In this document: one piece after another, positions 22,505 through 34,652 of the stretch
Position numbering within the stretch: position 1 is the stretch's first letter
Layout: every line of letters begins with the position of its first letter
Source of the DNA: Calocera cornea HHB12733
Taxonomy: Eukaryota > Basidiomycota > Dacrymycetes > Dacrymycetales > Dacrymycetaceae
Assembly (NCBI GenBank): GCA_001632435.1
Contig: KV424038.1
Span: 2,388-66,387 of the forward strand
Direction of reading: 5' to 3'
DNA length: 64,000 nucleotides
Made by a program: the position numbers and the translations under genes
Notes under the pieces: model-generated
The model's database searches: none
Told to the model about the DNA's origin: nothing
The model's input: the letters and a program-made list of their open reading frames with translations, nothing else

Positions 22505-25434
22505 TTAGCTGCTCGGGGAGGTCTCAGCAGAGGACGTTTCGCTCTTAGGCTCCGAAGACGACGGCACGCTGTCGACGTCAGCGTCCTTAGACTGCTCCTC
22601 GACCTCCCCGCAGCTTTCATCTGCAGCAGGCTTGTGAACTATGACAGGAGTAGAGGCCCCAGACGCGAGCTCTGTGGGAGCCTCCTTGACAGTGGACGTC
22701 GTGGTAGCGGCATCGACGAGAGCGGCAACGAGAGCCTCAGCATGGGCCTCACTGCCCTCAGCAGGCTTATCAGATGTCGCCTCAGTCTTCTTCTCGGACG
22801 TCGCGGCCGATGCGTCAGCGGGGCTCGTGGCGGGCTTATCGAACTCCGAGTCGGAGGAGTCCGTGGGAACCTCCTTTGCCACACGCCGTGCAGCGCGCCT
22901 TGCGGCTTTCGCACGGGCGAGCTTTCGCTTCTCCTTCGCCGCGGCTTTCTCTGCGGCCTCCGTCTTCTCCTTCTCCTCCTTCTCCTTGGCATCCTTCTCG
23001 GCCTTCTCCTTAGCTTCTTTCTCATCCTTCTCCTTCTTTAGCTTGGCCTTGGTCTCGCGCTCAGTCTTGACCCACGCTTCGACCTCTTCAATGGCCTAAG
23101 AAAGCTCAGCATCCACTGGCCCATGGATAACATGGAACGATCCTCACCTCCCTAGGGCGTGTCTTGTTCTTCAAGAGATAGCCCTGCAGAGCGGCAACGC
23201 TCATCTCTCCGTCAGGAACACGATCAGAGAACTGCTTGGCAAGATCGGTCATCTCCGCTTCGGTGAGCAGAGGAGCGCGATGAGTGGAGCAGTTCGATTT
23301 CTTGCGGCTGGTCGGGGGACGGAGGCTGAGCGTCTGCACTGTAGCATCGGACCCCTCCTCCTGCTTCTTGCCCTCGTAAGGGAAGAAGTTCTTGAAGAGC
23401 TCTTCAGCCTGCCACTTGGTGGCGTTCTAGAGACTCCATTGATAAATGAAGACTTGGGTGGCGCGAATATCCTACCTTGAAGTCCACCCAGACATCCATA
23501 CGGCCGGGTCGGGACAGGGCTGTAAGAGCCATTAGAATGTATTCGAACCTCAAGGGGACATCGGTCGTCTCACCAGGATCTAACCGATCGATATGGTTGG
23601 TAGTCGCAAAAAGAAGCCGGCCCTCTGTGGCGGCAACGCCATCTGAACGTGAAGTCAGCAGTGCGGCCAGCCAGATCGCGCATTACACATACCAAGACTG
23701 TTGAGGAGACCTTGGCAGAGTTTTCAAAGATAAGTAACACGACAGGTTACCCACAGACTGAACTGACCGCTCAAGCTCAAAGTATTACCGTCGTCGGTTG
23801 TCGTCTTTGTGGTGGCGGTATCGGGAGAGCCAGTTGCAGCAGTGTCACGACTCGTAGAGCGCGTGAAAGCGGCATCGAGATCTGTGTGGGATGTAAGAAG
23901 AGGAAAGACGATAAGATGACCGGCACCGACCCTCCAAAAGAACAATGCAGCGGCTGGGTACGCGACCCATCAGGGACGCGAGGGAAGAGTCGTTCATTCC
24001 CTTGGAGCTCAAGGTGACTACATAGATGTCCAGACCCAGCTCACCAGCCAAGGCATGGATGAGCGAAGTCTTGCCAGACCCGGGGACCTGAAGGAAGATT
24101 CGTCAGAGGTGGCCTATTGCTCGGTTGCGTACTCTCACGCCATGCAGAAGGTATCCCCGACGGAAAGGGATGCCACGGTCGGCGTACCAGTCCTCGCTCC
24201 TGTGATGGAATGAGCTAGACTAGCGCTTCAAGAGGGCGTCGCATTACCTTAAGAAGTCCTTGGCATCTTCAAGCAGCATCTCCTTGATGCCCCGCTCCAG
24301 AACGATCGAGGACAGAGGGCGTTTTTGACGAGCACCATTCCAACCCCAGCGCCCATAGCTAAGGCAATAGTCAGATGAGCCTCATCTTCAGGGGAAAGGG
24401 GATACATACATATCCGCAAGGAAGATGTGCACACTGTTCAAGGGTGCGTAGTACCCACGTCAGCGGCGCCTGAGTGATTAAGCGTTAAGACCATAACACT
24501 TACCGATGCTCGGCATCGCGTTCGTATTCCTTCTTCGCTTGGAGCACGAGTTGCTTGATCACATCGTTATTGCGGGCAATCACGCTGCGCGGAACGGGTG
24601 TGAGGGTTTCGTCAAATCCGGTTACACCGGTTTCCTTACCTGATCTTCAGGGTTTCGGCGTTGGCGTACCAGTCGGTCCCCTGAGTTCTGCCGCGCGTGA
24701 TCTTGGATTGAATGGGTTAGTGACGTGGCTTCGGGTATGCAGCACACGAGGCTGTTACATACGTGCAACCAATGGCCGGCATAGAAAATCGTATGGGTCG
24801 TATCTAGAGGTGCAATGCATCAGCTTGCGATTGAATGATCCTCCGAGGAGAGCAAATACGTACTGTGTGAAGGCAAAAAAGCGACCTTCTTTGCCCGACC
24901 GCCGCTGAGGACGGCCTTGTCATCGTCATCGTCTTCGTCGTCTTCGACCTCACTCTTGTTAGTGTTCATGACACCCAGCCTCAGGCCGGAACGAGTCGTG
25001 ATCTCGAACTCGCGGGAACGACTCCACGCAGGCTGTTTAGAGAGCCACTGCAGTAGCCGGTTTAGGTCTCATTTATGACAGATGTGGGCACACGAACATG
25101 GAGTAGCCCTGGACGAGCGCAGCATTTAGCATATGGAACAATACAGGGACCATTCTGTCCAACTTACAGTCATAAGGGTAGTCGTCTTGTGTGAAGTGAG
25201 CAGTGAGGAAGAACGCTAGGAAATGGCCTCAGTTTTTGGATGCGGCGCTCTATTGTTGCCCATACACTCCATGAACTGCGTCCAGCCAGACGTCGCAAGA
25301 CGACGGGCCGTTTCTACGGTCGTGCCGAGGATCGCCAGCTTGGCGAAATCCTTGACAGCGTCCACAGGATTGCTAGACTGGGACGAGACCATGTTCTTAA
25401 CAAAGCCGGTAGTACCACTTATGATGAAGTCCAT
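22505..25434 (-). CDS. BCS1-like AAA ATPase with long charged C-terminal tail
   Basis: Seventeen exons: 25434-25266, 25215-25168, 25108-25098, 25047-24864, 24803-24763, 24701-24640, 24584-24504, 24433-24410, 24358-24248, 24199-24139, 24087-23931, 23881-23768, 23710-23693, 23642-23574, 23519-23476, 23426-23148, 23095-22505; 687 aa. Exons as short as 11, 18 and 24 nt are required by frame and homology. The BCS1 N-domain spans about 50-240 ([23 protein letters not shown]). Walker A is VPGSGKTS (265-272), Walker B CIVLLEDLDAAF, then [18 protein letters not shown] and SRPGRMD (second region of homology). After the AAA lid ([15 protein letters not shown]) comes a Lys/Glu/Ala-rich coiled coil and a Ser/Thr/Glu-rich tail of about 190 residues. 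Yeast Bcs1 inserts the Rieske protein into complex III. This protein belongs to the broader, multi-copy fungal BCS1-like group, so its substrate and location are open. Confidence 0.88.
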
Positions 25435-27545
25435 CGTTACTCGTGGGAAGGGGGAGGGGTGAATGGAGGGGAATGTGGGGAGAGATGGGAGTCGTGCACA
25501 CGAACGGGGGACGCTTTATATGTCTCAGGCGCCTCGGCAGTCAAATTCGGACAGCTCTCGGGTCTTCATTAAAGCTGGCGTGACGATGACAGACACGAGT
25601 CGACCGAAGGTAAAGCCGCTTGGAGCCTGCGTAGATGTCGGAAGCTTGAATGCTTAGGAAGGCGGACAGCGCCGAATTGATGTGAATAGACAGACACGTT
25701 CCCAATAGTAGATGGCGTGTTATCCGTGAGGCCAACGCAATGCAAGCCAATGGGGTGGCCTGCATCGGGCCTTTGTCCGCAGATAGAGCGACCCGAAGAA
25801 TACTACAAAAGGGTTCCGAGAGCGGCGAGGAACTGGATGGCCATCATTCCGCGCGGCCCCTGTCGCGGCGATAGCTTCTGGGCTGTACGGAGCGATGCCT
25901 ATGCCAGTGACTACTTCTGATGGACCCAGTGTCGGACCAGCGGACATTGGAGACGAAGCGTTTCGGGTTCAGCACCAGAGTCTCTCAGAGATCAAGCGCT
26001 TTGCTACAGAAAATGCACGAGGTGTGAAGAGCAAAGTCGTGCCGCCCGAACGGCATTCCTCTCCGCCTTTAAGCATTAACTTCCGATCGGCATGTGCATG
26101 CTGTCAGGATCTTCCCCTCTTCAATTGCCTGCGTTCCTTCCCTTGTCGGCTCGACCTGGCCATGGAAGTCTGGCGGGCACATCGCCCCTTTCCGCTATCC
26201 CGATAGGGGGGCTGGATGTCTGACACGGACATGACGTTACACTGGGTAGCCCTGTGACTAACTACATGGTCATATTTCCGAGCCTCATTGCAAGGTGACT
26301 GGGCCTTCTTCTACACGGGGCATTGCATCCGTGCTTCCCCACCGCTCCCAGGGTCGCAGAAATCCCCGCCGCTGAAAGTCTAGCTTATCGATACCCCTTT
26401 GTACCAGCACATTTGCCTGGCACCCAGCGCCCAACACTGGTAATTGACAGGGGTTTCATGATCTGAGATGCTGATCCACCCTGCTAGCGCTCGGGTTAGA
26501 CAAGCTCGGCTTTGTCGGGTTTGCCCCAACGAGACCGAAATGGGGACCAGAATCGGAAGACCGGAAGTCCTTACGACCTCCGCTTTTGCTCTCTGCCGAC
26601 TGTATCGTGACTGTTCGAGAAGACTCTGTGCTCCTTTGCGCCACAATATTGGATCATGAACCGAACACATGACACATGCTTGTCCGCCTCGTGTTTGAGC
26701 AGCTTCTCCGTCGGTTGAAGTGTGGAAGTTGATAATTCCCTTATCTGGCTCATGTGGACTCCACCCCTTATTATGATCAATTGCACCTTGCACAGTCCGA
26801 ACGGCGCATCCACTACAGTGAGAATGTCATTAAAAAGCGTCTTGGCTTCCCTTACTCTACAATACTTGTTGTGGTTGTCGAACCATGAAGCCCTCTGCCT
26901 CGACTGAAATGTCTGCGGAGGATGAGCAAAGTGTCCTTTGGGGAACGAAGCATCTTATCTCACCTCAAGATGCTGGAAGTCCTGATGCCGACCAGAAGTG
27001 CATACAAATCTACTGAAATGTACCTGCGATTGATACCTTCTTATCTCCACGCCTTAGCATGATGGTTGGGCCGGTCCGAACCGGCCTCCGGTGTAGCTCC
27101 AAAAAGGGCATACTGGTGACCTATTCGGGATATCTGTGGGGCGTGTTTGTGTTGCGCCTTTCCTTGACAATGAATGAGTAGGCATGGAGGTAACCATTAC
27201 ATAATTATGTTCAAGAGGGGCCTTAAGGCAGTGGAAGACGTGAGCTCTTCCTATTTGGTCAGCTTATGAGCCCTTATCGTCCACCTAAGTGTAGCTCTGC
27301 TTGTTTCTTCAACGAAGGTGAGACAGTCGGTGGTGATGTCGAGGGATTATTGCGCCATGATGTACATCATCAGGTGGCCCTCTGCTTCCGCAGATGCAGT
27401 TTCCATCGCAATGCTCGGCTAACAAGCCGGAAACACGCTCGTGGGGTCCAATTGAAATGTATCTGCGACACCTCACTGGCGGGCCAAATTCTCGGACTCC
27501 ACGCTTGCGGTGCAGGTGTCCCGCTCTTTGGTTTCGTGTCTACCA

Positions 27546-29020
27546 CTAAGCGTCCGTGCACGCATCACCGGTATTGTTGCCCGCTCCAGCGCACGGTATA
27601 TAAGGACAGCTTCGGGATGACAGTCTTGAAGATCGCCCTCCTCGAAGTCCTTTCGGATGGCGATATCTTTCTAAAGCTACTTCTTGGACATCATTCGATG
27701 CGCTGCAGTCCGCCCATTGGCCCTTGAAGACTGCGATAGCGTCGCGCATGGCCGGTCCCTCTTGCACGGATCTGAAAGCATTGTCTTGCACATGGAGCAC
27801 CCGGTCAGACCTTGCATATCTTCCTTGGGGTGATTTGACTTCGTCCGGCTGGGGCGAACCTCCCCCAAAGTTGTTGCAAGAAGCCCCTGTCAAGTTCCGG
27901 GTAACAACCGAAACCCTGAGAGGGAGGAGAGTCGTTCCTAGAAACTCTATCTGCTCCGCAGTACCTTCGTGGTAAGGTCAGCGGCTGGTCGGTACGATCC
28001 GGCCCTCTCATTGCAAGGGACAGCGCCGTCCTCTTGAAGAGCACTTCTTGTTCAGACTAAACTCGGATGTAACTACACCCGGTAGCCATGCGGCCAGTGC
28101 GACTACGTCGGCATGGACATCGCTCCCCATGAGGCTGCAGGCAACCACGGCCCTCTTCTTCTTTGCCAGCTACAGCCTCACCATTCAGAGCAATCGGAGC
28201 GCTTTTCCGTCGCCTTGTTGTATCTTTCCAGAGACACCCACTGTTCCGCGAGATTCAGGCTTGACTATTGCGTGGGAGCCTCTGGCAGATTTCGGACTTC
28301 TTAAGGCCTCGTGGGACATGACAGCCAAGGCAACCTTCTCGCTCCCTGAATTCTTCTCCTGCCTTAGCATCGTCGATGTTGGGAACTGCCGAGGCCTTGT
28401 GGTGGATAGCTGTCGGGCTCTATCAACTAGTCCCTTCGCCCCGGGTCGCACGGCCTCGGGCGTTCGCTGACCGATCTGCTGAAATAATTCGGTATCTTCT
28501 GGACCAATAGCTGACAGTTCGGCCCAAGCAATGACGTGGAGCTGACTGGGATGGTGGCAGATTCCGAGTTGGACAAATTTTCGATGATAAAGGGTTCGTT
28601 TTTCAAGAAGGTGGTCATGAGACGGTTCGCTCACAGATTAGCTAGGGTTGGAGGCTGAGTGGCGGAAGACCGCGCAACTTCGACAAAGGATGTTTGCCTC
28701 CTGACTGGAACGTTCTGGAGGGACAGGTGGGTATTGTACGTCCAAACGTGCGTGGCCCGCTTGTCGGACCGGTCGTCTACATCTCTTCCTCCTGATCGTC
28801 CCGAGGTGCTGCGGACGACAGTCAGAATAGGAATGACTGCTTTCTCACCGACGGCGTGTGAGCGGCTCGCTTGCAGCACAGAGGTGAAGGTGGAGCTACT
28901 TGCGGACACTGGATGGATTAGACCACTCCTGCGTTCGGGCTCACGCCTTCCGCCCTCACAAGGCGCTAGGCGCACCGCAGTCACCTCGTAGACCGATGAA
29001 GAAAGTGACATTAGATCCAT
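27546..29020 (-). pseudogene. Possible decayed or mis-modelled minus-strand gene
   Basis: An ATG at 29020 opens a 128-codon coding-like frame. A GTGAGC donor at 28634 and CAG acceptor at 28546 join it in frame to a second segment (QLHVIAWAELSAIGPED...). After that the best-looking protein sequence changes frame: AEQWVSLERYNKATEKRSD near 28215-28250, continuing through a 47-nt GTGAGG...CAG intron into SDVHADVVALAAWLPG near 28080-28130. Further fragments (MRDAIAVFKGQWADCS near 27750) follow in yet other frames. I could not build one continuous model, which suggests either frameshifts or missed introns. No family is recognised. Confidence 0.3.
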
Positions 29021-29987
29021 TAGGCCATTATCGTAGATTATCAGACGCCACTAGTGGTATGATGCAATGAGACCCTAGAGAGAGAAGAAATAGACTTTCA
29101 CACCCGTCGGTACCGATAACGGTCAATGCGTGACCGCCGTCGACAATCATTCGTGACCACCGACAAATGCAGCAAGGAGGAGCCACCGCCAGGGTGTCGG
29201 ACGCGCGCGCTCCACCGCGCACCCGTGCTGTCCCGCAGGCAGCAGACCACGGGCAGCGAGACCGAAGGTCCATCGAACATATGACCGAAGAAGACGTAAG
29301 TCGCAGGGTTGCCGAAGCCGGCGGCGTCGGCGAACACGGGGAAGGCGGAGAAGATGTGCCCGGCCGCAGGCCATGGTGTGCCTTGCCCTGTGCGGTGTGA
29401 ACTGCGAGCTCTACGTCACTCGCTAGGGCTTCCCCATCCCCAGTGATGGACCCGTCAGCAGGGCACGATCGCTGGTATCTTGCAGGTGGACTGGCCATTG
29501 CGGAGCGGGGTGTCGCAGGGATGGCCACAGTTTGGGCGCTATGGATTGCAACCGTGACAATGGGGGGCGGCTGTTCTTTCATCACAATGTCGCTTGGCTT
29601 GTTCTTTCCCTCCTGTGGTCTTTGTATGGCCTCAGTGGCTATTTGGTGTCCAGTTGACCACAGCAGATCGGATGAGAAGACGTTGTGACAGACCGCAATC
29701 CACTGGGAAAGGTCACTGTGCGGTATGACGTGCAGCCATGCGTCAAGGAGGCGTTTGCCTGCTTGTCACCGCGATGGGCCAGGCAAGTTCGAACCAGAAG
29801 AAGGCATCGCTGATCATTGGGGCAGCCACCAGAATGACATGTGGCAGCGGCACGTAATGTATCGCGGGCGAACTACAATCGCATTCGGTGCGTTATGGCC
29901 TCGATTCGAATTCTAGAGGCAGCGGTTGATTGCGGCGAGCCCACCAGTGGTGGTCCATCAAGCAGAACGAATGAGCTGCGCATCCCC

Positions 29988-30540
29988 CGACCCACCGGGC
30001 GAAGGAAGCACGCTTCTCCATTGTCCCCCGCTCCTTCTGCGCCGCTCTCGCCCATCAAGGGAGAGTCGCGCCAAGCGAAGACAGCGATGACCTTGCAGCA
30101 TTCAACATCGGCGCAGGGAGCGATTGGTCGTTGTACATACCCCGATCGGCCCGGATCGGGGTATAGAATGTTGAGCAGCCTGGCAGATCCTCGAACTGGT
30201 GGGCCGTTCGGCGCCCGCGATTGGTTGGAGCCTCGCACTTGCCCGATGTCAGGCTCGATCCCGGCAGCGGGTTAAGAATCATGTCGCATGACCCGGCTGC
30301 TTGTTCGCACATTCTGGTGGGCGGTTCGGTGCATGACGTTTCCGCATTGCACGGACAGCGCTCACGTACTGTATTCGAAGGTGATCTCAAGGTTGAACCC
30401 GCCTGCGCAGGCCCTGTCGCACGACCATATACCGCATGCCCGCATGCCCCCTACCCGACCCGGCAAGCCGGTAACCCAGCGCTTCCCCATTGTACCCCCA
30501 CTCGTTCTGCGGGGGTCTCGCCCATCAGGGGAGGGCCGAG
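29988..30540 (+). repeat. Diverged direct repeat pair
   Basis: About 29988-30070 and 30457-30540 are similar: both contain CTTC(T/C)CCATTGT, a C-rich stretch, CTTCTGCG or GTTCTGCG, and CTCGCCCATCA(A/G)GGGAG. The sequence between them does not resemble either copy. Origin unknown. Confidence 0.5.
30137..30164. repeat. Perfect 11-bp inverted repeat
   Basis: Arms at 30137-30147 (ATACCCCGATC) and 30154-30164 (GATCGGGGTAT) with a 6-nt GGCCCG loop. It could form a cruciform or be a dimeric-protein binding site. It is not next to a recognised gene. Confidence 0.75.
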
Positions 30541-31395
30541 CCGGCCGCGATGATCGCCGTGGGGACTTCGAAATTGGCCGGCGGATCGCCTGTAGGGTGT
30601 AGGGCATGACTGGGTGGGTTGGCCCGCATCGTCCGTGCAGTCGGGAGTAGGGGATGGGTTGGCCGTTCCGTTGGAATAAGCACGTTCCGTCGATCTTGGC
30701 TGCATTGGACAGGTGCCGACGCGCCGGCGTTGGTGGTAAGGACGTTATGGGATTAGGGGACGGATCATCTTGCACTGGAACACGCTCGGCACGTCGATCT
30801 TGGCCCCAGATTAGGTGAGAGTTGAGGAGGCAGTGGGTTCAGGGGACGGGAACGCCCCCTGCCCCGGGGCGTGTTCGATCCATCGAAGTTGGCAGCCGTT
30901 GGAAGGCGCCGACCGCCCGAGGGAGGCGAGTCGAGGGTGGGGTGCGTTTCCCGACTCGGCACAGGCGGTACAACAATCCCCCCTCTCCCCTCCCCCCCCC
31001 GGTCCCAGGGCGTATTCTTCAACGAGCTCGGCCGACACATGCACTTCGAAGTTGATCGAGAACACCTTGCTGCATACACGTCGAGGTCCCGTCGCTGGCT
31101 GGAGGACGACGGCGGTCGACCTTCCTCCGGACAGGACGGGCGGGGTCCATCAATAGATTTTGGTGAGCGCGAATGCGTTCGATAAGTTCGTCCGTCTCGG
31201 TCGAGCCCCGCACATCAAGCCCAAGCCTCCTTTGGCCGCTCGGCGCGTATCCACCGTCCAAAGTGCCGAGCCGCAACTTCCAATGCCCCTCCTCCCAACA
31301 GCACCCTGCCATGAGTCTTTCGCCGTCCGAGCGCGTCGTCTGCCGGGAGCCGTCCGCGATGCGTTCTTGGCATCCATTCTCTTCATCCCGCTGAC

Positions 31396-32368
31396 TCAGG
31401 CCTCCTCTTCAACCTCCATCCCCTCCCCGCCCTCCACAACCGTCTCGACCCACCACTCTACAAGCCCCAAGCCCGAGCCGGCCGCTGAGCACTGTACCCC
31501 GAGTTAGTATTCGATACCGGACCGCGACTGGGCAAGTGGGCGGGGCATAGAACGCACCGTGATAGTGTAGGGCGAGCGCCTCTCGTCCTCCTGTTCCTGC
31601 TCCTGCTCCTGCTCCTCCGCCGCCGCACCTGGTGTGCCCGGCAAGGCAGAAGCTGCCTTCTTCCCGACGGGCCCCTTCCACGGCTCCTCCTCCCAGAACG
31701 CATCCCCATGCACACAGCACCGAATCTTTGCTCCCACATCAATCGTAAACCTCTCCTCCTTCGGGACGTCGAACGGGTCCTGCCCCTCCGCGAGCGTCGG
31801 CGCCCAGAAGAACGTCTTCTCCGCCGGGTCGTACGCGCTGGGGGTGGGCAGCAGGTGGGCGGGGATGTGCAGGGAGGAGAAGAAGCCGAGCGTTACTTGC
31901 ACGTGGGTTGGGGTGCTGGATTTCACCTCGCCCACGAAGACCTCGCCGACGAAGGGCCGGAAGACGACCATGCGGAAGGTCACTGGCCGCATCAGGAGCC
32001 CCGTCAGCACCCCACCGCAAGTAGCAAGGAAAGAGCCGCGCGCACATTTATGCCACAAGCACCCGTCCCCGAACCTCACCTTGCCCTCGCTGCACTCGAC
32101 CACGTCAAACAGCACCACACACAGCCCAACATCGTGCAGCACCTTGTTGGCGTACTTTTTGTTGATCTCCCGTGTCAGGGCCGCGATCGGGTCTAGCGCA
32201 AAGTCTTGCGGGTGCAGGGGGACAGTGTCCTACGTCAGGGTGAGCGCTTAGTCCGGGGGGTGCATGGGGCAGGGCAGGAGGGTGGCGAGGGGTGGGAAGT
32301 GGCGCGGTGTGGGAGGGAGGGAGGGGGGCAAGTGGAGGACGCACCTTGAGTCTTGCGAGGATGAACAT
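31396..32368 (-). CDS. RPC25: RNA polymerase III subunit RPC8 (Rpc25)
   Basis: Four exons: 32368-32345, 32229-32046, 31982-31558, 31491-31396; 242 aa. The 24-nt first exon gives MFILARLK, then DTVPLHPQDFALDP and LTREINKKYANKVL, the diagnostic N-terminal part of the Rpb7-like stalk fold. The S1/OB part follows (FVGEVKSSTPTHVQVTLGFF, then AEKTFFWAP and IRCCVHGDAFWEEEP). The last exon (CSAAGSGLGLVEWW) is needed to complete the Rpc25 C-terminus. With Rpc17 the protein forms the Pol III stalk used for initiation at tRNA and 5S genes. An insertion rich in Glu/Gln (EEQEQEQEQEDE, about 195-210) is not typical of the family and makes the protein about 30 residues longer than usual. Translation through the GTGCGT donor at 31557 would give a different, shorter end. 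Confidence 0.9.
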
Positions 32369-33161
32369 GATGCTTCCAAGGGGGGGTATCCGAATCCAGC
32401 AGTCACCCAGTCACCCAGCACGCGTGGTATGTAGGCAGGCCGGAGCTGGAGGTGGACGGGGAACGAGGCGGCCCGCCAAGGCAGGTGGAGCAGCGGCTGC
32501 GGGCTCGCTGGGGTGGGCGGGCGAGTACTAGTGCGAGCGGGCTGTCACGGGCCCTCCGCCAGGCTTCGGGTGAACGAGGGTTCGCGTGCAGTCTGGCTGA
32601 TTTCGGTGCTCAGGTGTGGCAGGTGTGGCAGGTGTGGCAGGTGTGGGCCGTTCTCCACCTCCGCCGGTGGGTATAAGGTAGGGCGAACGCAATGGCGAAA
32701 AAGTGAATGTCACGGTGGCGGCGCGCTCGGCCCTGGCCGGAAAAGGGAATCTCCTGCCCCAGGGCCCGTTGTCGGGCGAACACAAAGTGGAGGCTCGGTC
32801 CCGGGGAACGCTCGCTGGGGCCGTGGGCGTGCCATCCGCTCTCGCTGGATCCCCGGGGGGTTGTTATATACCGGGCGAGTCACGTGTAGCCGCCAGCCCT
32901 CGACTCTGAAGCGAAACTGAACGGCCGAGTGGGAGGTGTCTGTGTTGCAGGTGCACTAGGCCCATTGCACCCCCGTTCGAGCGGCCGCAGATCCAGATCG
33001 CCGTGGGAGGTCCGGTCCATATGTCCACTCGCACTCGCACTCGCCTCGCAGCCTCCCTCCGACCCCGCACCCCCTTCTTCCTCCTACCACGCACCTCTTC
33101 CCTCCCTGCCCCCGCCCCAGCCGTCGTTGCACCCCGTTGCACACACACACTCACACGCACA
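32369..33161. promoter_or_regulatory. Divergent upstream region, RPC25 / AGX1
   Basis: 793 bp between start codons. It holds a 9-bp tandem repeat (32611-32646) and, near the AGX1 start, a C/T-rich leader with CACA repeats. No gene supported. Confidence 0.5.
32611..32646 (+). repeat. Four tandem copies of CAGGTGTGG
   Basis: Exact 9-bp unit repeated four times. The unit contains CAGGTG, an E-box-type hexamer. It may simply be a minisatellite. Confidence 0.85.
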
Positions 33162-34652
33162 ATGTCCACATTCCACCAGGTATGTTTCCCCCCCACACCG
33201 TTGTATGCGCATACATGACCTCACACGCATACAGGAAGCGCACAAGTACGTCCATTCCCCATCCTCCCCTTCTCCCCACTAACCTCGCCCGCTCCCCAGG
33301 CTACTCGTGTACGTCCCCCCCTCTTCCCCTCCTGTATGACCGCCCAAGCTAACAGCGAGCAGCATCCCCGGCCCGATCGAGGTGACAGATGAGGTGCTGT
33401 ACGCGAACGCCCGCCCCCCCTTGGCCCACACCGGCGCCGACTTCATCCCCATCTTCGGCGACTGCCTCAGGATGATGCGGTGCGTCTCCCTCCCTGCTAA
33501 CTTCATGTAACGCGGGCAGGCGCTGATGAGGCCGGCGTAGTGATGTGCTCTACACGAAGGAGGGGCAGCCGTTCCTCGTCGCCGGGTCCGGCACGCTCGG
33601 CTGGGACATGGTCCGTTCTCTCTGTGCAGCACTCTGTGCAGAGGGCTGACAGGCCAACAGGTCGCGAGCAACCTCATCGAGGCAGGCGAGTCCGCGCTTG
33701 TGCTCAACACGGGCTACTTCGGGGACTCCTTCGCCGAGTGGTGCGTCCCGTTCAGACCGCATGTGGAGGTGCCGTGCTAACCCGCCGCAGCCTCGAGACG
33801 TACGGCGCCAAGGTGGACGTGATCCGCGCTGCGATCGGGGGTGCCGTCCCGCAAGCGGAGATCGAGGCGGCGCTCAAGGCGAAGAAGTACAAGCTGCTGA
33901 CCTTCACGCACGTCGACACCTCCACCGGCGTCCTCTCGGACGCAAAGATGATCGGCGACGTCGTCCGCGCCGTCTCCCCCGACACGCTCGTCATCCTCGA
34001 CGGCGTGTGCGCGGTCGCGAGCGAGGAGATCCGCTTCGACGACTGGGGCATCGACGTCGTCGTGTCCGCCAGCCAGAAGGGGCTCGGCGCCCCGCCCGGC
34101 CTGAGCGTCGTCATGGCCTCGCAGCGCGCGATCAGCACCTTCCAAAACCGCAAGGTGCCCGTGAGCAGCTACTACGCCTCGTGGAAGAAGTGGCTGCCGG
34201 TGATGCAGGCGTACGAGAAGGGCCTCCCGGCGTACTTCGCCACCCCGCCCGTCAACCTCGTCCAGGCGTTCCACACCACCCTCACAGCGATCACCAAGGG
34301 CACGCCCTCGCTCGAGAAGCGGCTGGCGATGCACAAGGCCGCCTCGGCCCGCGTCAAGGGCGCCATGACGGACATGGGGCTCGAGCTGCTCACTCTCGAC
34401 CCGTACTACAGCGCCAACGGCATGAGCGCGATCAAGTACCCCGCAGGCGTCAAGATGACCGACCTGATCCCGCGCCTCGTCAAGAAGAACATCGTCGTCA
34501 CCGGCGGCCTGCACAAGGACGTCAAGGACACCTACTTCCGCATCGGCCACATGGGCACCACCGTCGTCAACCCCGAGCGGGGCGACATCGACCGCGTCAT
34601 CTCGGGTGTCAAGGAGGCGCTTGGCGAGGCCGGCTACAAGGGCAACCTGTAA
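33162..34652 (+). CDS. AGX1: Alanine-glyoxylate aminotransferase
   Basis: Seven exons: 33162-33179, 33235-33245, 33300-33308, 33363-33479, 33541-33610, 33661-33740, 33791-34652; 388 aa. The first three exons are 18, 11 and 9 nt; their join gives MSTFHQEAHKLLVIPGPIEV, the standard start of the family. PLP-type class V aminotransferase features: PGPIEV, GSGTLGWD (phosphate-binding loop), FTHVDTSTG, LVILDGVCAVAS (Asp contacting the pyridine N) and SASQKGLGAPPG with the Schiff-base Lys198, then YFRIGHMG near the C-terminus. It converts glyoxylate and alanine to glycine and pyruvate, linking the glyoxylate cycle with glycine supply. The C-terminus (YKGNL) is not a canonical PTS1, so location (cytosol, mitochondrion or peroxisome) is open. 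Codons are almost all G/C-ending. Confidence 0.94.

Larger units (their letters stand above)
25435..31395. other. 6-kb gene-poor region
   Basis: No intact gene is supported. It contains the probable promoter of the BCS1-like gene at its left end, a stretch with protein-like but broken frames (27546-29020 minus), a second protein-like minus frame around 29100-29340, and degenerate repeats with an inverted repeat at 29988-30540. The 30-31 kb part is G/C-rich on both strands, and its open frames are probably compositional. Confidence 0.55.
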
